Shown here piece by piece: positions 1 through 8,814 of a stretch of DNA of 64,000 nt. The stretch comes from Pedobacter sp. AK013 (GTDB taxonomy: Bacteria > Bacteroidota > Bacteroidia > Sphingobacteriales > Sphingobacteriaceae), in the NCBI RefSeq assembly GCF_014205835.1, contig NZ_JACHCQ010000010.1:62001-126000 (forward strand), read 5' to 3'. A program made the position numbers and the translations under genes. The stretch's first letter is position 1. Each line of letters opens with the position of its first letter. Under the pieces are notes generated by a model that saw nothing but the letters and a program-made list of their open reading frames with translations, made no database searches and was not told the origin of the DNA.

Positions 1-67
1 AACTTGTTTCAGCATCTTTTTACTGCAGATAAAAAGAATGAACACAGATCTCATCTTTTTTAGCGGT

Positions 68-91
68 GTGTCAGATATTTCTATCTGGCAC
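68..91. repeat. GTGTCAGATA-type palindrome, copy A
   Basis: Short palindrome with arms GTGTCAGATA and TATCTGGCAC around a 4-base TTTC loop (one mismatch). It is one of a dispersed family in this window, with copies at 1326-1350 and 55479-55502 and a half copy near 24680. Confidence 0.6.
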
Positions 92-162
92 AGAACGGAA
101 CAATTATAGGTGGAATTTTAATATACTTTAATACTCAGATGGTAACAGCTAACAGCACAGAT

Positions 163-768
163 TTATTCATAATCCAACTCATCAACTACTTTTTTAACCA
201 GCTTTAAATACTTGCCATAGTAATACCAAGCCCATAGTTCGGTAATTACTCCGATAATCAGAATGGTAATAAAACAGTTTAATAAGATGTAAACGGGTGA
301 AAGCCTGGCTAAAATTTTATTGAAAATAGAAGCCTTTTCTATAAATAAATAAACGGTAATGAATGCGATGCCGATAAAGGCAATAATGTAGGTAAGGGCC
401 TTATATAGTTCGATATTGAGTTTCATTTCGTAGAAAAACCAGAGGATGTTTTTGCGCGTATCTAAACTCATATCGTAAGAGTTTTTATAGAACAGGTAAA
501 ACTTAAAAAAATAATAAGCTGTAAATCCGCAGGTGATGGCATAAAACATTAAAAATACCTGATTCATTACGGATGAGAAACCAAAAAGGTAAGGAACAAA
601 GGCCATGAGTATCAAAAAAAAGATCTGGTAGAAAAACTCATGTTTCATTTTCCCTCTTATTTTATCAATTGGGGTATGTGCCTGCTTTATTTTAAGCATA
701 TCGGTTGAAATGATGTTTCCTTCTGGACTTTCAGCATTCCATTCATTTTTTATTTCGTCAAAATTCAT
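163..768 (-). CDS. Four-TM membrane protein co-transcribed with ECF sigma factor
   Basis: Unrecognised 201-aa protein. About four hydrophobic membrane segments are visible (two between residues 45 and 93, one near 125-143, one near 155-183), with charged cytoplasmic-looking ends. Its ATG overlaps the end of the upstream sigma-factor gene by 11 bases, so the two are surely co-transcribed and may be translationally coupled. The position is that of an anti-sigma factor, and a membrane-bound inhibitor is the obvious guess, but no zinc-binding HxxxCxxC or known anti-sigma domain is visible. The function is therefore inferred from context only. Confidence 0.7.
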   Translation of the reverse strand: MNFDEIKNEWNAESPEGNIISTDMLKIKQAHTPIDKIRGKMKHEFFYQIFFLILMAFVPYLFGFSSVMNQVFLMFYAITCGFTAYYFFKFYLFYKNSYDMSLDTRKNILWFFYEMKLNIELYKALTYIIAFIGIAFITVYLFIEKASIFNKILARLSPVYILLNCFITILIIGVITELWAWYYYGKYLKLVKKVVDELDYE

Positions 769-1261
769 AACCGTTTTTCTTTATGATGAATTGTAATTTT
801 TCTTTAGTTCTGTTGAGTTTAACCCGCGCATTTACTTCGCTGATGCCCAGGTTTTCGGCAATTTCGCGATGAGATTGATTTTCGAGGAAGAGAAATATCA
901 ATGCTTTTTCTATAACATTCAGCTCTTGCATGGCAGTATACAGATAGGCCAGTTTTTCTTCCTTTTCGGCACTTTCATTTACATCTATTATATCAATATT
1001 TTCATCCAATGGTGTTTTGTCTACTTTTCTGTTGTCCTTTTTAAAATAGATTAAAGCCGTATTTAAACAGACACGGTACATCCAGGTGGTAAATTTGGCC
1101 TTACCCTTAAAAGTAGGATAGGCTTTCCATAGCTGTAACACGATTTCCTGAAACAGATCACGCTGTTCTTCGGCATTGTTCATATACATTTTAGAAATCT
1201 TATGTATAATCGCTTTGTGCTGATTGATCAGGGTGAGGAATGTATTTTCTGTTTCTTTCAT
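758..1261 (-). CDS. RNA polymerase ECF-type sigma factor
   Basis: A 167-aa sigma-70 family protein of ECF size. Region 2 is seen around residues 30-75 (DLFQEIVLQLWKAYPTF, then FTTWMYRVCLN), and region 4 around 110-160 with the helix-turn-helix SHREIAENLGISEVNARVKL. There is no region 3, as expected for ECF factors. It would direct RNA polymerase to a small set of promoters. The downstream membrane protein overlaps it by 11 bases and may be its regulator. Target promoters cannot be named from the window. Family assignment is sure; regulon unknown. Confidence 0.93.
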   Translation of the reverse strand: MKETENTFLTLINQHKAIIHKISKMYMNNAEEQRDLFQEIVLQLWKAYPTFKGKAKFTTWMYRVCLNTALIYFKKDNRKVDKTPLDENIDIIDVNESAEKEEKLAYLYTAMQELNVIEKALIFLFLENQSHREIAENLGISEVNARVKLNRTKEKLQFIIKKNGYEF

Positions 1262-1325
1262 TTAATATATATCCAATTGGTAACTGATTTTTAAAAACGT
1301 TACATTTTTTTTGAAATAAATTGTG

Positions 1326-1350
1326 GTGTCAGATATTTCTATCTGAGACA
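1326..1350. repeat. GTGTCAGATA-type palindrome, copy B
   Basis: Palindrome with arms GTGTCAGATA and TATCTGAGACA around TTTC, almost identical to the copy at 68-91. It lies in the 254-base gap upstream of the ECF sigma gene. That gap also holds a second small hairpin, TCTTAGCG/CGCTAAGA, at 1377-1395. Confidence 0.6.
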
Positions 1351-1477
1351 AATGATTCAGTATAGAAATAATTATGTCTTAGCGAGACGCTAAGATTAGT
1401 TGCGGAGATTAGGTATGTTAAGTAAATAAAACACCCCGTTCTGCGGATACCCTCTGGAAGAGGGGAATACGTATTTA

Positions 1478-1503
1478 CCATTCAGGTGGTAAAACCTGAA
1501 TGG
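1478..1503 (-). terminator. Hairpin just past coaD
   Basis: A 10-base-pair perfect stem CCATTCAGGT/ACCTGAATGG with a 6-base loop starts 12 bases beyond the coaD stop codon. There is no clear U-tract, so it may stabilise the 3' end rather than terminate by itself. Confidence 0.4.
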
Positions 1504-1515
1504 ACATTATAAGAA

Positions 1516-1977
1516 CTATAAAAAATTAAGTGCTTCTTTTGGTACAAATGGACTTACATCGCCATTGTTTCTTAAAATATCGCGGACAATGGTAGAGCTA
1601 ATGGCAGAATATTCGGGTTTGCTTAAAAGTAAAATGGTTTCTACTTCGGGCATCATGGTCTGGTTGATCTGCGCGATGGCTCTTTCATACTCAAAATCGG
1701 CAGCTGAACGGATACCTCTCACCATATATGTGGCATCAATTTTTCGGCAGAAATCTACAGTTAAGCCTTCGTAAGTTTGGATTTCGATATTTTGATAGTC
1801 TTTAAAAACAGTTTGTAAAATCTGGAGACGCTGCTCCGCACTTAAAAAATTCTGTTTAGAACTGTTGAGTCCGATGCCCACTACAATTTTATCGAAAAGT
1901 GGGGTGGCACGTTGTAAAATGTTTACATGAGCAATGGTGATCGGATCAAAGGAGCCAGGAAATAGCGCTATCTTCAT
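1516..1977 (-). CDS. coaD: Phosphopantetheine adenylyltransferase
   Basis: CoaD transfers AMP from ATP to 4'-phosphopantetheine, the penultimate step of coenzyme A synthesis. The 153-aa length is normal. The N-terminal nucleotidyltransferase motif GSFDPITIAHVNIL is present; the usual TxGH is TIAH here, keeping the catalytic histidine. The C-terminal ISSTIVRDI motif is also present. It stands alone, with rsmD about 260 bases upstream on the same strand. Identification is secure. Confidence 0.95.
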   Translation of the reverse strand: MKIALFPGSFDPITIAHVNILQRATPLFDKIVVGIGLNSSKQNFLSAEQRLQILQTVFKDYQNIEIQTYEGLTVDFCRKIDATYMVRGIRSAADFEYERAIAQINQTMMPEVETILLLSKPEYSAISSTIVRDILRNNGDVSPFVPKEALNFL

Positions 1978-2234
1978 TATTCAAATATAGATTTTTATGC
2001 TGAAATTATTAAACACTAAGACATAGCGAACATAAAAAGGAGTATTTTTTTTCTGCAGAAACACGGATTTACACAATACACCCGGTTTAATCTTTTATGA
2101 TGAAGAAATTAAGAACATTAAGACGTTCAACGGCACTATAACTGAAGCAGGAAAGGCTGCCGCAACGTACCGAATGCTCGCTTTCAGAAAAGAAAATAAT
2201 ATTAGACTGGTTTAAGAAAAGCTTAGGATATTTG

Positions 2235-2774
2235 CTACCAACTAAACTCAAAAAAGCTGAAGGATGAATTACCGTATTTTCTAGTTTCGGTGTAGCCAGG
2301 CTGGCTGTTCAGTTTCATATTACTTTGGTGTTCTACAATTAACAGGCCGTCAGGTTTAAGTAATTGTTGCTCCTTTACCATCACCGGAATCTGTGGAATG
2401 TTGGGCATATTGTAGGGTGGATCGGCAAAAATCAGATCGTAAGCGCCGGTCATCTGTTTTAACAATTTAAAAACATCACCTTTACGTACATCAATCTGAT
2501 CGAACTGATATTGTTTTGCGGTATTTTTAACCCAATTTACGCAGCCATAATCCATATCAACAGCTAAGATGCTTTTTGCCCCGCGTGAGGCAAACTCAAA
2601 AGTTAAATTTCCGGTACCACTGAATAAATCAAGTACGGTACAGGTTTCGAAATCATATTTGTTGTTGAGGATATTGAAAAGCGCTTCTTTGGCCATATCC
2701 GTGGTTGGGCGTACCGGTAAATTTGCAGGGGGCTGCAAACGGATACCCTTTAATTTGCCGCCAATTATTCGCAT
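2235..2774 (-). CDS. rsmD: 16S rRNA (guanine-N2)-methyltransferase RsmD
   Basis: RsmD methylates N2 of a guanine (G966 in E. coli numbering) of 16S rRNA during 30S assembly. The 179-aa sequence shows the family start MRIIGGKLKG, the RPTTDMAKEALFNIL segment, a Rossmann SAM-binding motif DLFSGTGNLTFEFASRGA near residue 48, and the catalytic DPPYN motif near residue 118. Its start overlaps the upstream DUF3822 gene by 10 bases, a pairing typical of Bacteroidota. Secure. Confidence 0.94.
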   Translation of the reverse strand: MRIIGGKLKGIRLQPPANLPVRPTTDMAKEALFNILNNKYDFETCTVLDLFSGTGNLTFEFASRGAKSILAVDMDYGCVNWVKNTAKQYQFDQIDVRKGDVFKLLKQMTGAYDLIFADPPYNMPNIPQIPVMVKEQQLLKPDGLLIVEHQSNMKLNSQPGYTETRKYGNSSFSFFEFSW

Positions 2775-3571
2775 AAATCTAAAGCAAGTAGCCCGCTGAA
2801 ATAGTGCTTAGGCATATCGGCCAATAACTCGCTATTTTGTTTTCCAGCAGGAAGGAAGAAATAAAGTTGGTTAAAATATTTTAATAAGCAGTTGTAATGC
2901 TCATCATCTTCGTTTATAATGCCTTGTAAATAAACGGGAATCGTATCGGTTAATCCCAGTTGTTCGATCATTAACAACAGGAAATAATTAAACTCCTCTG
3001 CATTTTCTGATTGATAGTGGTTTTGAAAAACAATCTTTTTATCTTTTATGTATAATACATTAAAGGATACTGCTGTAAAATCGATTAATAAAGATTCGCC
3101 TGCCAAATGGTTAAATAAAGCCATGAGGGGTTCAGACTGCGGAAATAAAACTGTTTTTTCAGGCAAATTTGCTTTAATATCCTCATCTAAACAAAAAATA
3201 GTATTAAAACCCAGCTTATTGTTGTGTTTAGTATAAACTTTAGCCTCGGAACCTAAATACTTTGAATAAACGGCCAGGTTTTCACTATCAAACCACTCAT
3301 CAGGGATAAAAATAAAATTTGATGTATGGATTGCCGCTTTTACAGCTGCATAGTTTAATGATAAGTAACGATCGGTTTCAAATGCAGATTTTAGCGCTCT
3401 CTGTACATCTTCACAGCCTTGTTTATCAAAAATGATATTAATCTCTTCCGTATCTTTACCTACCACAGCATAAGAAAAGCTATCATTCGTTATTTTTAAT
3501 AATAAATGGCAGTTCGCAGATGCATCAGCTTTAAAATCTGGATCGACTAATAAGAGACTATTGTTACTCAT
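2765..3571 (-). CDS. DUF3822 family protein
   Basis: A 268-aa soluble protein of the Bacteroidota-specific DUF3822 family, recognised from its text and from its position directly upstream of, and overlapping, rsmD. The fold is likely actin/ASKHA-like (a segment LLIDFTAVSFNVLYIKDKKIVFQN resembles the second half of such domains), but that is inference. No catalytic motif can be pointed to. Probably co-transcribed with rsmD. Function unknown. Confidence 0.8.
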   Translation of the reverse strand: MSNNSLLLVDPDFKADASANCHLLLKITNDSFSYAVVGKDTEEINIIFDKQGCEDVQRALKSAFETDRYLSLNYAAVKAAIHTSNFIFIPDEWFDSENLAVYSKYLGSEAKVYTKHNNKLGFNTIFCLDEDIKANLPEKTVLFPQSEPLMALFNHLAGESLLIDFTAVSFNVLYIKDKKIVFQNHYQSENAEEFNYFLLLMIEQLGLTDTIPVYLQGIINEDDEHYNCLLKYFNQLYFFLPAGKQNSELLADMPKHYFSGLLALDLCE

Positions 3572-3955
3572 TGAAACAAAAATAGACTTTTTTGAGGATT
3601 AACGGTAAGATGAGGTAAATTTTTTGGTTTTGCCCCGAGTGCTTTAGTTTTTTACTATGGAAACATGGTGCTCATGGAAATAAATCCTAGTCATTTTGCC
3701 TACTAATTATCCAATGAATATTTTTACACCCAAAATACCCTAGTTCACTTGAGCAAATTAATATTCGCCCAAAAATATACAATTAACGTTGTGTTCTTTG
3801 AGCCTTCGTAGTTAATCTTGTCTCTGCACTTAAAAGAAGATCAAAAATATCTGTGTTTATCTGTGAAAATCTGTGGTAAAAATGTCTGTGTTTTTTTACC
3901 AAAATCAAACCTTTAGGATATTCAAAAATCGAAATATTCGGCTTAAATTCGGAAC
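3572..3955. other. Intergenic region without a gene
   Basis: A 384-base AT-rich gap between divergent genes. It holds a degenerate run of the words TCTGTG and ATCTGTGG around 3848-3890, seen again near 7590 and 58180. No ORF, RNA or clear promoter was recognised. Confidence 0.5.
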
Positions 3956-5095
3956 ATGAGTTATAAGCCTACCTACAAAGCGGCAAACACGATTGCAGCA
4001 ACTATTGAGCAACATTTTGTTAAACTGCATAAAAATGCAATTGCACAGGGTGAGATAGATTTGGCTACTCAACCAGATCAAAAAATAATTGAAGCAATAA
4101 TTGATGTTGCTTTTTGGAGCAGCTTACGTAAGGAGGAGGGACATTCGCCACGGATTTCGATTGCTTTTTTACCTCCTGAACAAACCTCGAAACCATTGCA
4201 TTTTGCCAAAAAGCTAACGTTAAATGCGAATACCTTAACCAAAATAGCACCTGGGATTGAACGTTCTGGCATCCATTTGGGCGTTTGGGAAGAAGATGGT
4301 GAACTTTATATCTGGGGCACAACCCTTAATATTCCGAACTTTTGTTTTGTAGTTGATGTTTCTGAACCTGGCTTAATTGTAATTAAACACCGAAGGATTT
4401 ATGGCATTGGTAAGTTTACGAACGTTGCTGTGCTAAAAGGGGAGCAGATCCGCATTGTAGACGATAGAAGCTGTACGAATAAGGATTGCCCGCCTATTTT
4501 ACAGGCCTTGCTAGATCTCACTGTTTTAGCCAGCTGGAATGATCCGATCAATATTTTGATTCAATTTTCGGTTTCTATGCGTGCTCATGGTCGGGGGGGA
4601 GCCTTGTTAATTGTGCCGAAAGGCGATACGAAGTGGGAAGAATCGATTATCCACCCGATACAGTATTTGATAGAACCTCCATTTTGTGGGTTATCCAATC
4701 TTGCAAAACAAAGCGGTAACCAGAGCGAAATTTTTTCGCAGGGAGCTGTGCGCCGCGAAGTTGATCATTTGGCAGGTTTAACAGCTGTTGATGGTGCAAC
4801 AATCATTAACGAAGAATTTGATCTGATTGCATTTGGTGCAAAAATCGGTCGTGCTAAAGGTAAACCAACGGTAGAACAGATTGCATTTTCGGAGCCCATT
4901 GTTGGTGGTGAAGATAAGATTCTTTATCCGGGACAGCTTGGTGGTACACGGCATTTTTCTGTGGCACAGTTTGTTAACGATCAGCCGCAGTCTATTGGTT
5001 TGGTAGCCTCTCAGGATGGCCATTTTACTATTTTCAGTTATAGCAAAAAACAAAATATGGTAATGGCGCATCGTATAGAAACCTTACTTTTGTAA
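3956..5095 (+). CDS. DACNV-type sensor protein (diadenylate-cyclase-like)
   Basis: A 379-aa protein matching the Bacteroidota putative sensor domain DACNV family. The C-terminal part resembles the DisA/DAC diadenylate cyclase fold. A DGATII stretch near residue 280 corresponds to the DGA motif, and GGTRHFSVAQFV near residue 337 to the GTRHR motif. The third position of RHR is Phe here, so cyclase activity is doubtful and nucleotide sensing is more likely. The central part contains CTNKDCPP, whose two cysteines could bind metal. It is followed 217 bases later by a RecD-like helicase gene on the same strand. Family assignment is fairly sure; biochemical role is not established. Confidence 0.75.
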   Translation: MSYKPTYKAANTIAATIEQHFVKLHKNAIAQGEIDLATQPDQKIIEAIIDVAFWSSLRKEEGHSPRISIAFLPPEQTSKPLHFAKKLTLNANTLTKIAPGIERSGIHLGVWEEDGELYIWGTTLNIPNFCFVVDVSEPGLIVIKHRRIYGIGKFTNVAVLKGEQIRIVDDRSCTNKDCPPILQALLDLTVLASWNDPINILIQFSVSMRAHGRGGALLIVPKGDTKWEESIIHPIQYLIEPPFCGLSNLAKQSGNQSEIFSQGAVRREVDHLAGLTAVDGATIINEEFDLIAFGAKIGRAKGKPTVEQIAFSEPIVGGEDKILYPGQLGGTRHFSVAQFVNDQPQSIGLVASQDGHFTIFSYSKKQNMVMAHRIETLLL

Positions 5096-5186
5096 TAGGC
5101 TGGGCAGAGCACATAGAGCTTAGCGATTATAGATTTGAAAAGGTGCTGTACAGCCAGTTGGTTGCTGTAGTCCGTTTTTCTGCTAA

Positions 5187-5210
5187 ATCCCCGATGAAGA
5201 ATCGGGGGAT
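5187..5210. repeat. ATCCCCGAT hairpin repeat, copy 1
   Basis: Stem ATCCCCGAT/ATCGGGGGAT around a short GAAGA loop. A second copy, with compensating changes and similar flanks, lies at 62120-62143, so this is a dispersed structured repeat rather than a local terminator. Confidence 0.55.
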
Positions 5211-5311
5211 ATCGCTCCAATACGGTTTAGTTAACCCAGACCTAATGCCGAAAACTCAGACTCTATTTTACACACCTAAAACAGTTAACCAATTTATACA
5301 ATTGACCCTAA

Positions 5312-6745
5312 ATGATTCAGGATAAAAGCCAGCTTATTGCCTCTGCATACGAACATAGTCCAACCAAAGAGCAATTGCTTTTTTGCGAACGGATGGCGTT
5401 GTTTTTGCAACAGGACGATGAGTACCGCTGTTTTGTGCTAAAAGGTTATGCCGGTACGGGTAAAACTACTTCTGTAGCAGCTTTGGTAAAGGTTTTGAAA
5501 CAATTTAACCTGCGTAGTGAGTTATTGGCCCCAACCGGAAGGGCTGCGAAAGTAATGAGTCAATATTCTTTTCGAAAGGCTTTAACTATACATAAACGAA
5601 TTTACCGAAAGCGTTCAGCAGCATCGCCAGAAATGCAGTTTCAGTTGGCACCGAACCTTGCCGAAAATACATTGTTCATTATTGATGAGGCTTCCATGAT
5701 CGCCGATGAATTTAATGAAACAGGTTCTTCGATATTGAGAGATCTGCTCGAGTTTGTATATAATACCAAAAATTGTTTTTTGCTTTTTGTTGGCGATACG
5801 GCACAATTGCCTCCAGTTGGAAGTTTAGATAGCCCCGCATTAAACGAACAGTACCTTAAAGATAAATTCGCTTTAACGGTTTCATCGGTTGAGTTAAAGG
5901 AAGTGGTTCGTCAGGGACGGAAATCGGGTATCTTGGCCAATGCTACCATGTTGCGGAACCAGATTGCTAAAAATCCTGAAAAACCATTACCTAAATTCCT
6001 GACTAAAAGTTACACCGATATTTACAACATGCCTGGTGCACGTTTGGTGGAAGGGTTGGAGTATGCTTACCGAAAATTCGGCATGGAAAATACCCTGGTG
6101 GTTTGCCGTTCCAATAAATCGGCCAATGTATATAACCAACAGATTAGAGCAAGGTTGCTATACCGCGAAGAAGAATTAACAGGTGGTGATCAGATTATGG
6201 TGGTGCGGAATAACTATTTCTGGCTGCCTGAGAACGAGGATACTGCTTTTATTGCCAATGGTGATATGGCAAAGGTGATTCGTGTGAGGGGAGAAGAAGA
6301 ACGTTATGGATTCCGTTTTGCCGACGCCACCTTAGAGTTTATGGATTTTCCTGCTGCGGGGCAGATAAGCTGCAAAGTAATGTTGGATACGCTCAATTTA
6401 GAAAGTGCTAATCTGCCTTATGAGCAGAATAAAAAGTTATTTGATGGGCTTAATGAAGATTACGAGCACATTGCCAATAAAAGGCAACGGATGCTGGCCA
6501 TTAAGGCCGATCCTTTTTATAACGCCCTACAAATTAAATTTGCTTATGCGGTAACCTGTCATAAAGCCCAGGGTGGGCAGTGGGATGCTGTTTTTGCTGA
6601 CCAAGGTTATCTGACTGAAGAAATGATCGATCTGGATTTTCTCCGCTGGTTATATACTGCCGTAACGCGAGCAAAAAAAGAGTTATATTTAGTCAATTTT
6701 GCGCCTCAGCTTTTCGCGAAGACAGCGCAGGAAGATTATTTTTAG
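5312..6745 (+). CDS. RecD-like AAA-family DNA helicase
   Basis: A 477-aa superfamily 1 helicase of the small RecD2/Dda type. Walker A is GYAGTGKTTS near residue 45, Walker B is LFIIDEASM near 117, motif III is VGDTAQLPPVGS near 155, and the C-terminal UvrD-like motifs are TCHKAQGGQWDAVF near 413 and LYTAVTRAKKELYLV near 447. It would unwind DNA 5' to 3' using ATP, in repair or fork restart. No nuclease domain and no RecBC partners are nearby. Start chosen at the ATG that gives the usual N-terminal acidic helix. Family sure, pathway inferred. Confidence 0.9.
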   Translation: MIQDKSQLIASAYEHSPTKEQLLFCERMALFLQQDDEYRCFVLKGYAGTGKTTSVAALVKVLKQFNLRSELLAPTGRAAKVMSQYSFRKALTIHKRIYRKRSAASPEMQFQLAPNLAENTLFIIDEASMIADEFNETGSSILRDLLEFVYNTKNCFLLFVGDTAQLPPVGSLDSPALNEQYLKDKFALTVSSVELKEVVRQGRKSGILANATMLRNQIAKNPEKPLPKFLTKSYTDIYNMPGARLVEGLEYAYRKFGMENTLVVCRSNKSANVYNQQIRARLLYREEELTGGDQIMVVRNNYFWLPENEDTAFIANGDMAKVIRVRGEEERYGFRFADATLEFMDFPAAGQISCKVMLDTLNLESANLPYEQNKKLFDGLNEDYEHIANKRQRMLAIKADPFYNALQIKFAYAVTCHKAQGGQWDAVFADQGYLTEEMIDLDFLRWLYTAVTRAKKELYLVNFAPQLFAKTAQEDYF

Positions 6746-6750
6746 TGGCT

Positions 6751-6819
6751 ATCGTCATGCTGAATTTATTTCAGCATCTATTTTGCGAAGAGGCCCTGAA
6801 ATAAATTCAGGTTGACGAT
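6751..6819. repeat. REP-like palindromic element, copy 1
   Basis: A 69-base element. Outer arms are ATCGTCA/TGACGAT; inside are two small hairpins, GCTGAATTTATTTCAGC and CCTGAAATAAATTCAGG. Near-identical copies lie at 8657-8722 and 61872-61938, and half copies at 1-17 and 62008-62034. It follows the helicase stop by a few bases and may also act as a transcription stop. Confidence 0.8.
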
Positions 6820-6864
6820 CAAGGTAAGATAGTGAGCTAAGAATTTTAAATACCAACCAATTAT

Positions 6865-7539
6865 ATGATGAAATTTGCCTTTAGCCTTAAAAATAAGCTG
6901 AAAATTGCTGTTTTGCTTTTCTGTATCATGTGTTGTACTTTATTAATCCGTTTTTTAGAGGATAAAAGTGTAGAACGGATTAACGAATCATTTATTTCCA
7001 TGTACAATGACAGGCTTGTTCCGGCAACAGACCTATATTTTATTGCCGAAAACCTGTATTATAAAAATGAGATCCTTCAAGATATATTGTTGGATAACGG
7101 CATTATTCATCCCTCAGTGGGAATGGTGAAAATGAATAAGCACAATCGTAAAATAGATTCTGTAATTAATAAATATGAACTTACTTTATTGGTAAAGCAG
7201 GAAAAAAGTTTTCTAAACGATCTTAAAAGTGCATTAACCATTCAGCAAGGATTGGAGGCTAAAATTTTGAACGTGGCTGGTACAGAAGGTAGGACAATTT
7301 ATGAGTCGTTAGGCAGGAAAGCGACAAACCAGACTTTAGCCAAACTTTCGGCGCTCATTAAAATACAATCTAAAGTCGGGAACGAGCTGATTAAAGGATC
7401 AGAAATTTTTGTTTCCGGAACTAAGATCTATTCCACTTTGCAAGTTATTTTGGCCATAGTAATCGGAATTATGATCGTGGCCATAGTTTCGGCCTCGAAC
7501 GCAGTGAAAATTCAGAACGAGAAATTTAATTTGAACTAA
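6865..7539 (+). CDS. MCP four-helix-bundle domain membrane protein
   Basis: A 224-aa protein with an N-terminal membrane helix (residues 12-29), a roughly 150-residue helical periplasmic region of the 4HB_MCP type (VERINESFISMYNDRLVPATDLYFIAEN is typical), and a C-terminal membrane helix near residues 190-212 followed by only a short tail. Chemoreceptors have HAMP and signalling domains after this; here they are absent. It is therefore a stand-alone sensor-type bundle of unknown output. Such short forms are common in Sphingobacteriaceae. No partner signalling gene is adjacent. Confidence 0.75.
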   Translation: MMKFAFSLKNKLKIAVLLFCIMCCTLLIRFLEDKSVERINESFISMYNDRLVPATDLYFIAENLYYKNEILQDILLDNGIIHPSVGMVKMNKHNRKIDSVINKYELTLLVKQEKSFLNDLKSALTIQQGLEAKILNVAGTEGRTIYESLGRKATNQTLAKLSALIKIQSKVGNELIKGSEIFVSGTKIYSTLQVILAIVIGIMIVAIVSASNAVKIQNEKFNLN

Positions 7540-7555
7540 TTCCTACGGTTTTTTT

Positions 7556-7613
7556 GCCACGGAGGCACAGAAATCACAGAAAATTATTCGGTGTTAATCT
7601 GTGTTTCCGTGGC
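7556..7613. repeat. Imperfect inverted repeat between convergent genes
   Basis: Arms GCCACGGAGGCACAGA and TCTGTGTTTCCGTGGC pair imperfectly (GCCACGGA/TCCGTGGC is exact). It lies between the convergent four-helix protein and S1-domain genes. A related degenerate word occurs near 58180. Confidence 0.5.
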
Positions 7614-7657
7614 TAATTATAGCTAAACTGTGCTTGTCCTTTTGATCCGTGGCGATT

Positions 7658-8503
7658 TTATTCTGCTTCGTCGTCTGTAATCAGTCTGATCGAATCGTCA
7701 GAAAGCATAATTAAGCGTTCTTTGTATAATGAACCTATGGTTTTTTTAAAAGCACTTTTACTGATCTGGAAACGATGGTAAATGTCTTCTGGTGAACTTT
7801 TGTCGCCTAATTCAATCACACCACCACTTTTTTTCAGTTCTTTTAACACCATCTCTTTCGAATCGAGGATATGACCATAACCGCTAGGTTGCAGGGTTAA
7901 ATCGATCTTGCCTTCTACACGGATTTTCTTGATCCAGCCTTTACGCAGATCACCTGGTTGGATATTATCGAAAACCTCATTATTGTATAGCAAACCGATA
8001 TAAGTATTATTAATAATGGCGTTGAAACCAAGATCGGTTTCTTCCGTAATCAATAAACTTACTTCGTCGCCTTCTTCAAAATCGAAGTCCTCTTCTTCAA
8101 CAAAATCATATAGTTTAGAGGAAGCCAATAAGCGACCGTTACTTTCGTCTAAATACAGGTAAACCACATATTTGTAGCCTTTTTGCATTGGCCTTTTTTG
8201 CTCACGATCCGGCACATATACGTCTTTATCAATACCGAGATCCATAAAAACGCCGTCATCACCATCAGAAACCACTTTCAAAAAAGCAAAATCGCCCACC
8301 TCGGCATATGCTTTTTGAGTAGTCCCCGTTAAGCGGCCGTCTTTCTGCACAAATACAAAAACATTAATGTTATCGCCTATTTCTACACCATTCGGCACAT
8401 ATTGGTAAGGTAGCACCACTAGTTTATCGCCGTCGGTTAAGTTTAATCCAGCCTCAGTTTTGCTTAAAATTCTTAACTCGTTGTATTTTCCTATTTCAAT
8501 CAT
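7658..8503 (-). CDS. S1-like RNA-binding protein of the CvfB family
   Basis: A 281-aa protein of the CvfB/YitL type: tandem S1-like OB folds followed by a C-terminal winged helix (residues 215-280, EDIYHRFQISKSAFKKTIGSLYKERLI). The family binds RNA and in Staphylococcus affects virulence gene expression; in Bacteroidota its role is not defined. The sequence is strongly acidic in the middle (EEEDFDFEEGDE near 135). It is monocistronic. Family assignment is good, substrate unknown. Confidence 0.88.
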   Translation of the reverse strand: MIEIGKYNELRILSKTEAGLNLTDGDKLVVLPYQYVPNGVEIGDNINVFVFVQKDGRLTGTTQKAYAEVGDFAFLKVVSDGDDGVFMDLGIDKDVYVPDREQKRPMQKGYKYVVYLYLDESNGRLLASSKLYDFVEEEDFDFEEGDEVSLLITEETDLGFNAIINNTYIGLLYNNEVFDNIQPGDLRKGWIKKIRVEGKIDLTLQPSGYGHILDSKEMVLKELKKSGGVIELGDKSSPEDIYHRFQISKSAFKKTIGSLYKERLIMLSDDSIRLITDDEAE

Positions 8504-8656
8504 TTGTTTTGGGTTTAACCATTTTCTTCAATGGCTTTTGTTGCAAAGGTAGCAATGTTTAGCTGCAAATTGGTTTTAAATCTGTCGGAAAGGTGCTGCA
8601 GTGTTTGCTGAGAATTACAGTTGCAAAATAATTAAATCAGCTATTTCTAATCAGTA

Positions 8657-8722
8657 CGTCATGCTGAATTTATTTCAGCATCTTTTGTGTAATAAAGACC
8701 CTGAAATAAATTCAGGATGACG
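8657..8722. repeat. REP-like palindromic element, copy 2
   Basis: Same element as 6751-6819: CGTCATGCTGAATTTATTTC on the left, CCTGAAATAAATTCAGG on the right, outer arms CGTCAT/ATGACG. It lies in the divergent gap between the S1-domain and scramblase-like genes. Confidence 0.8.
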
Positions 8723-8814
8723 ACCCTTGTATAATTAACGACGATTAGAGAATTAAGGGCAGTAATTGAAAAAAATATATATTTTAGCAGCTTATCTAAA
8801 ATTAAATCTACAAT

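Noticed and set aside
163..768. Membrane anti-sigma factor for the ECF gene at 758-1261
   Set aside because: Position fits, but no anti-sigma motif or zinc site can be seen, so it is annotated only as a membrane protein.
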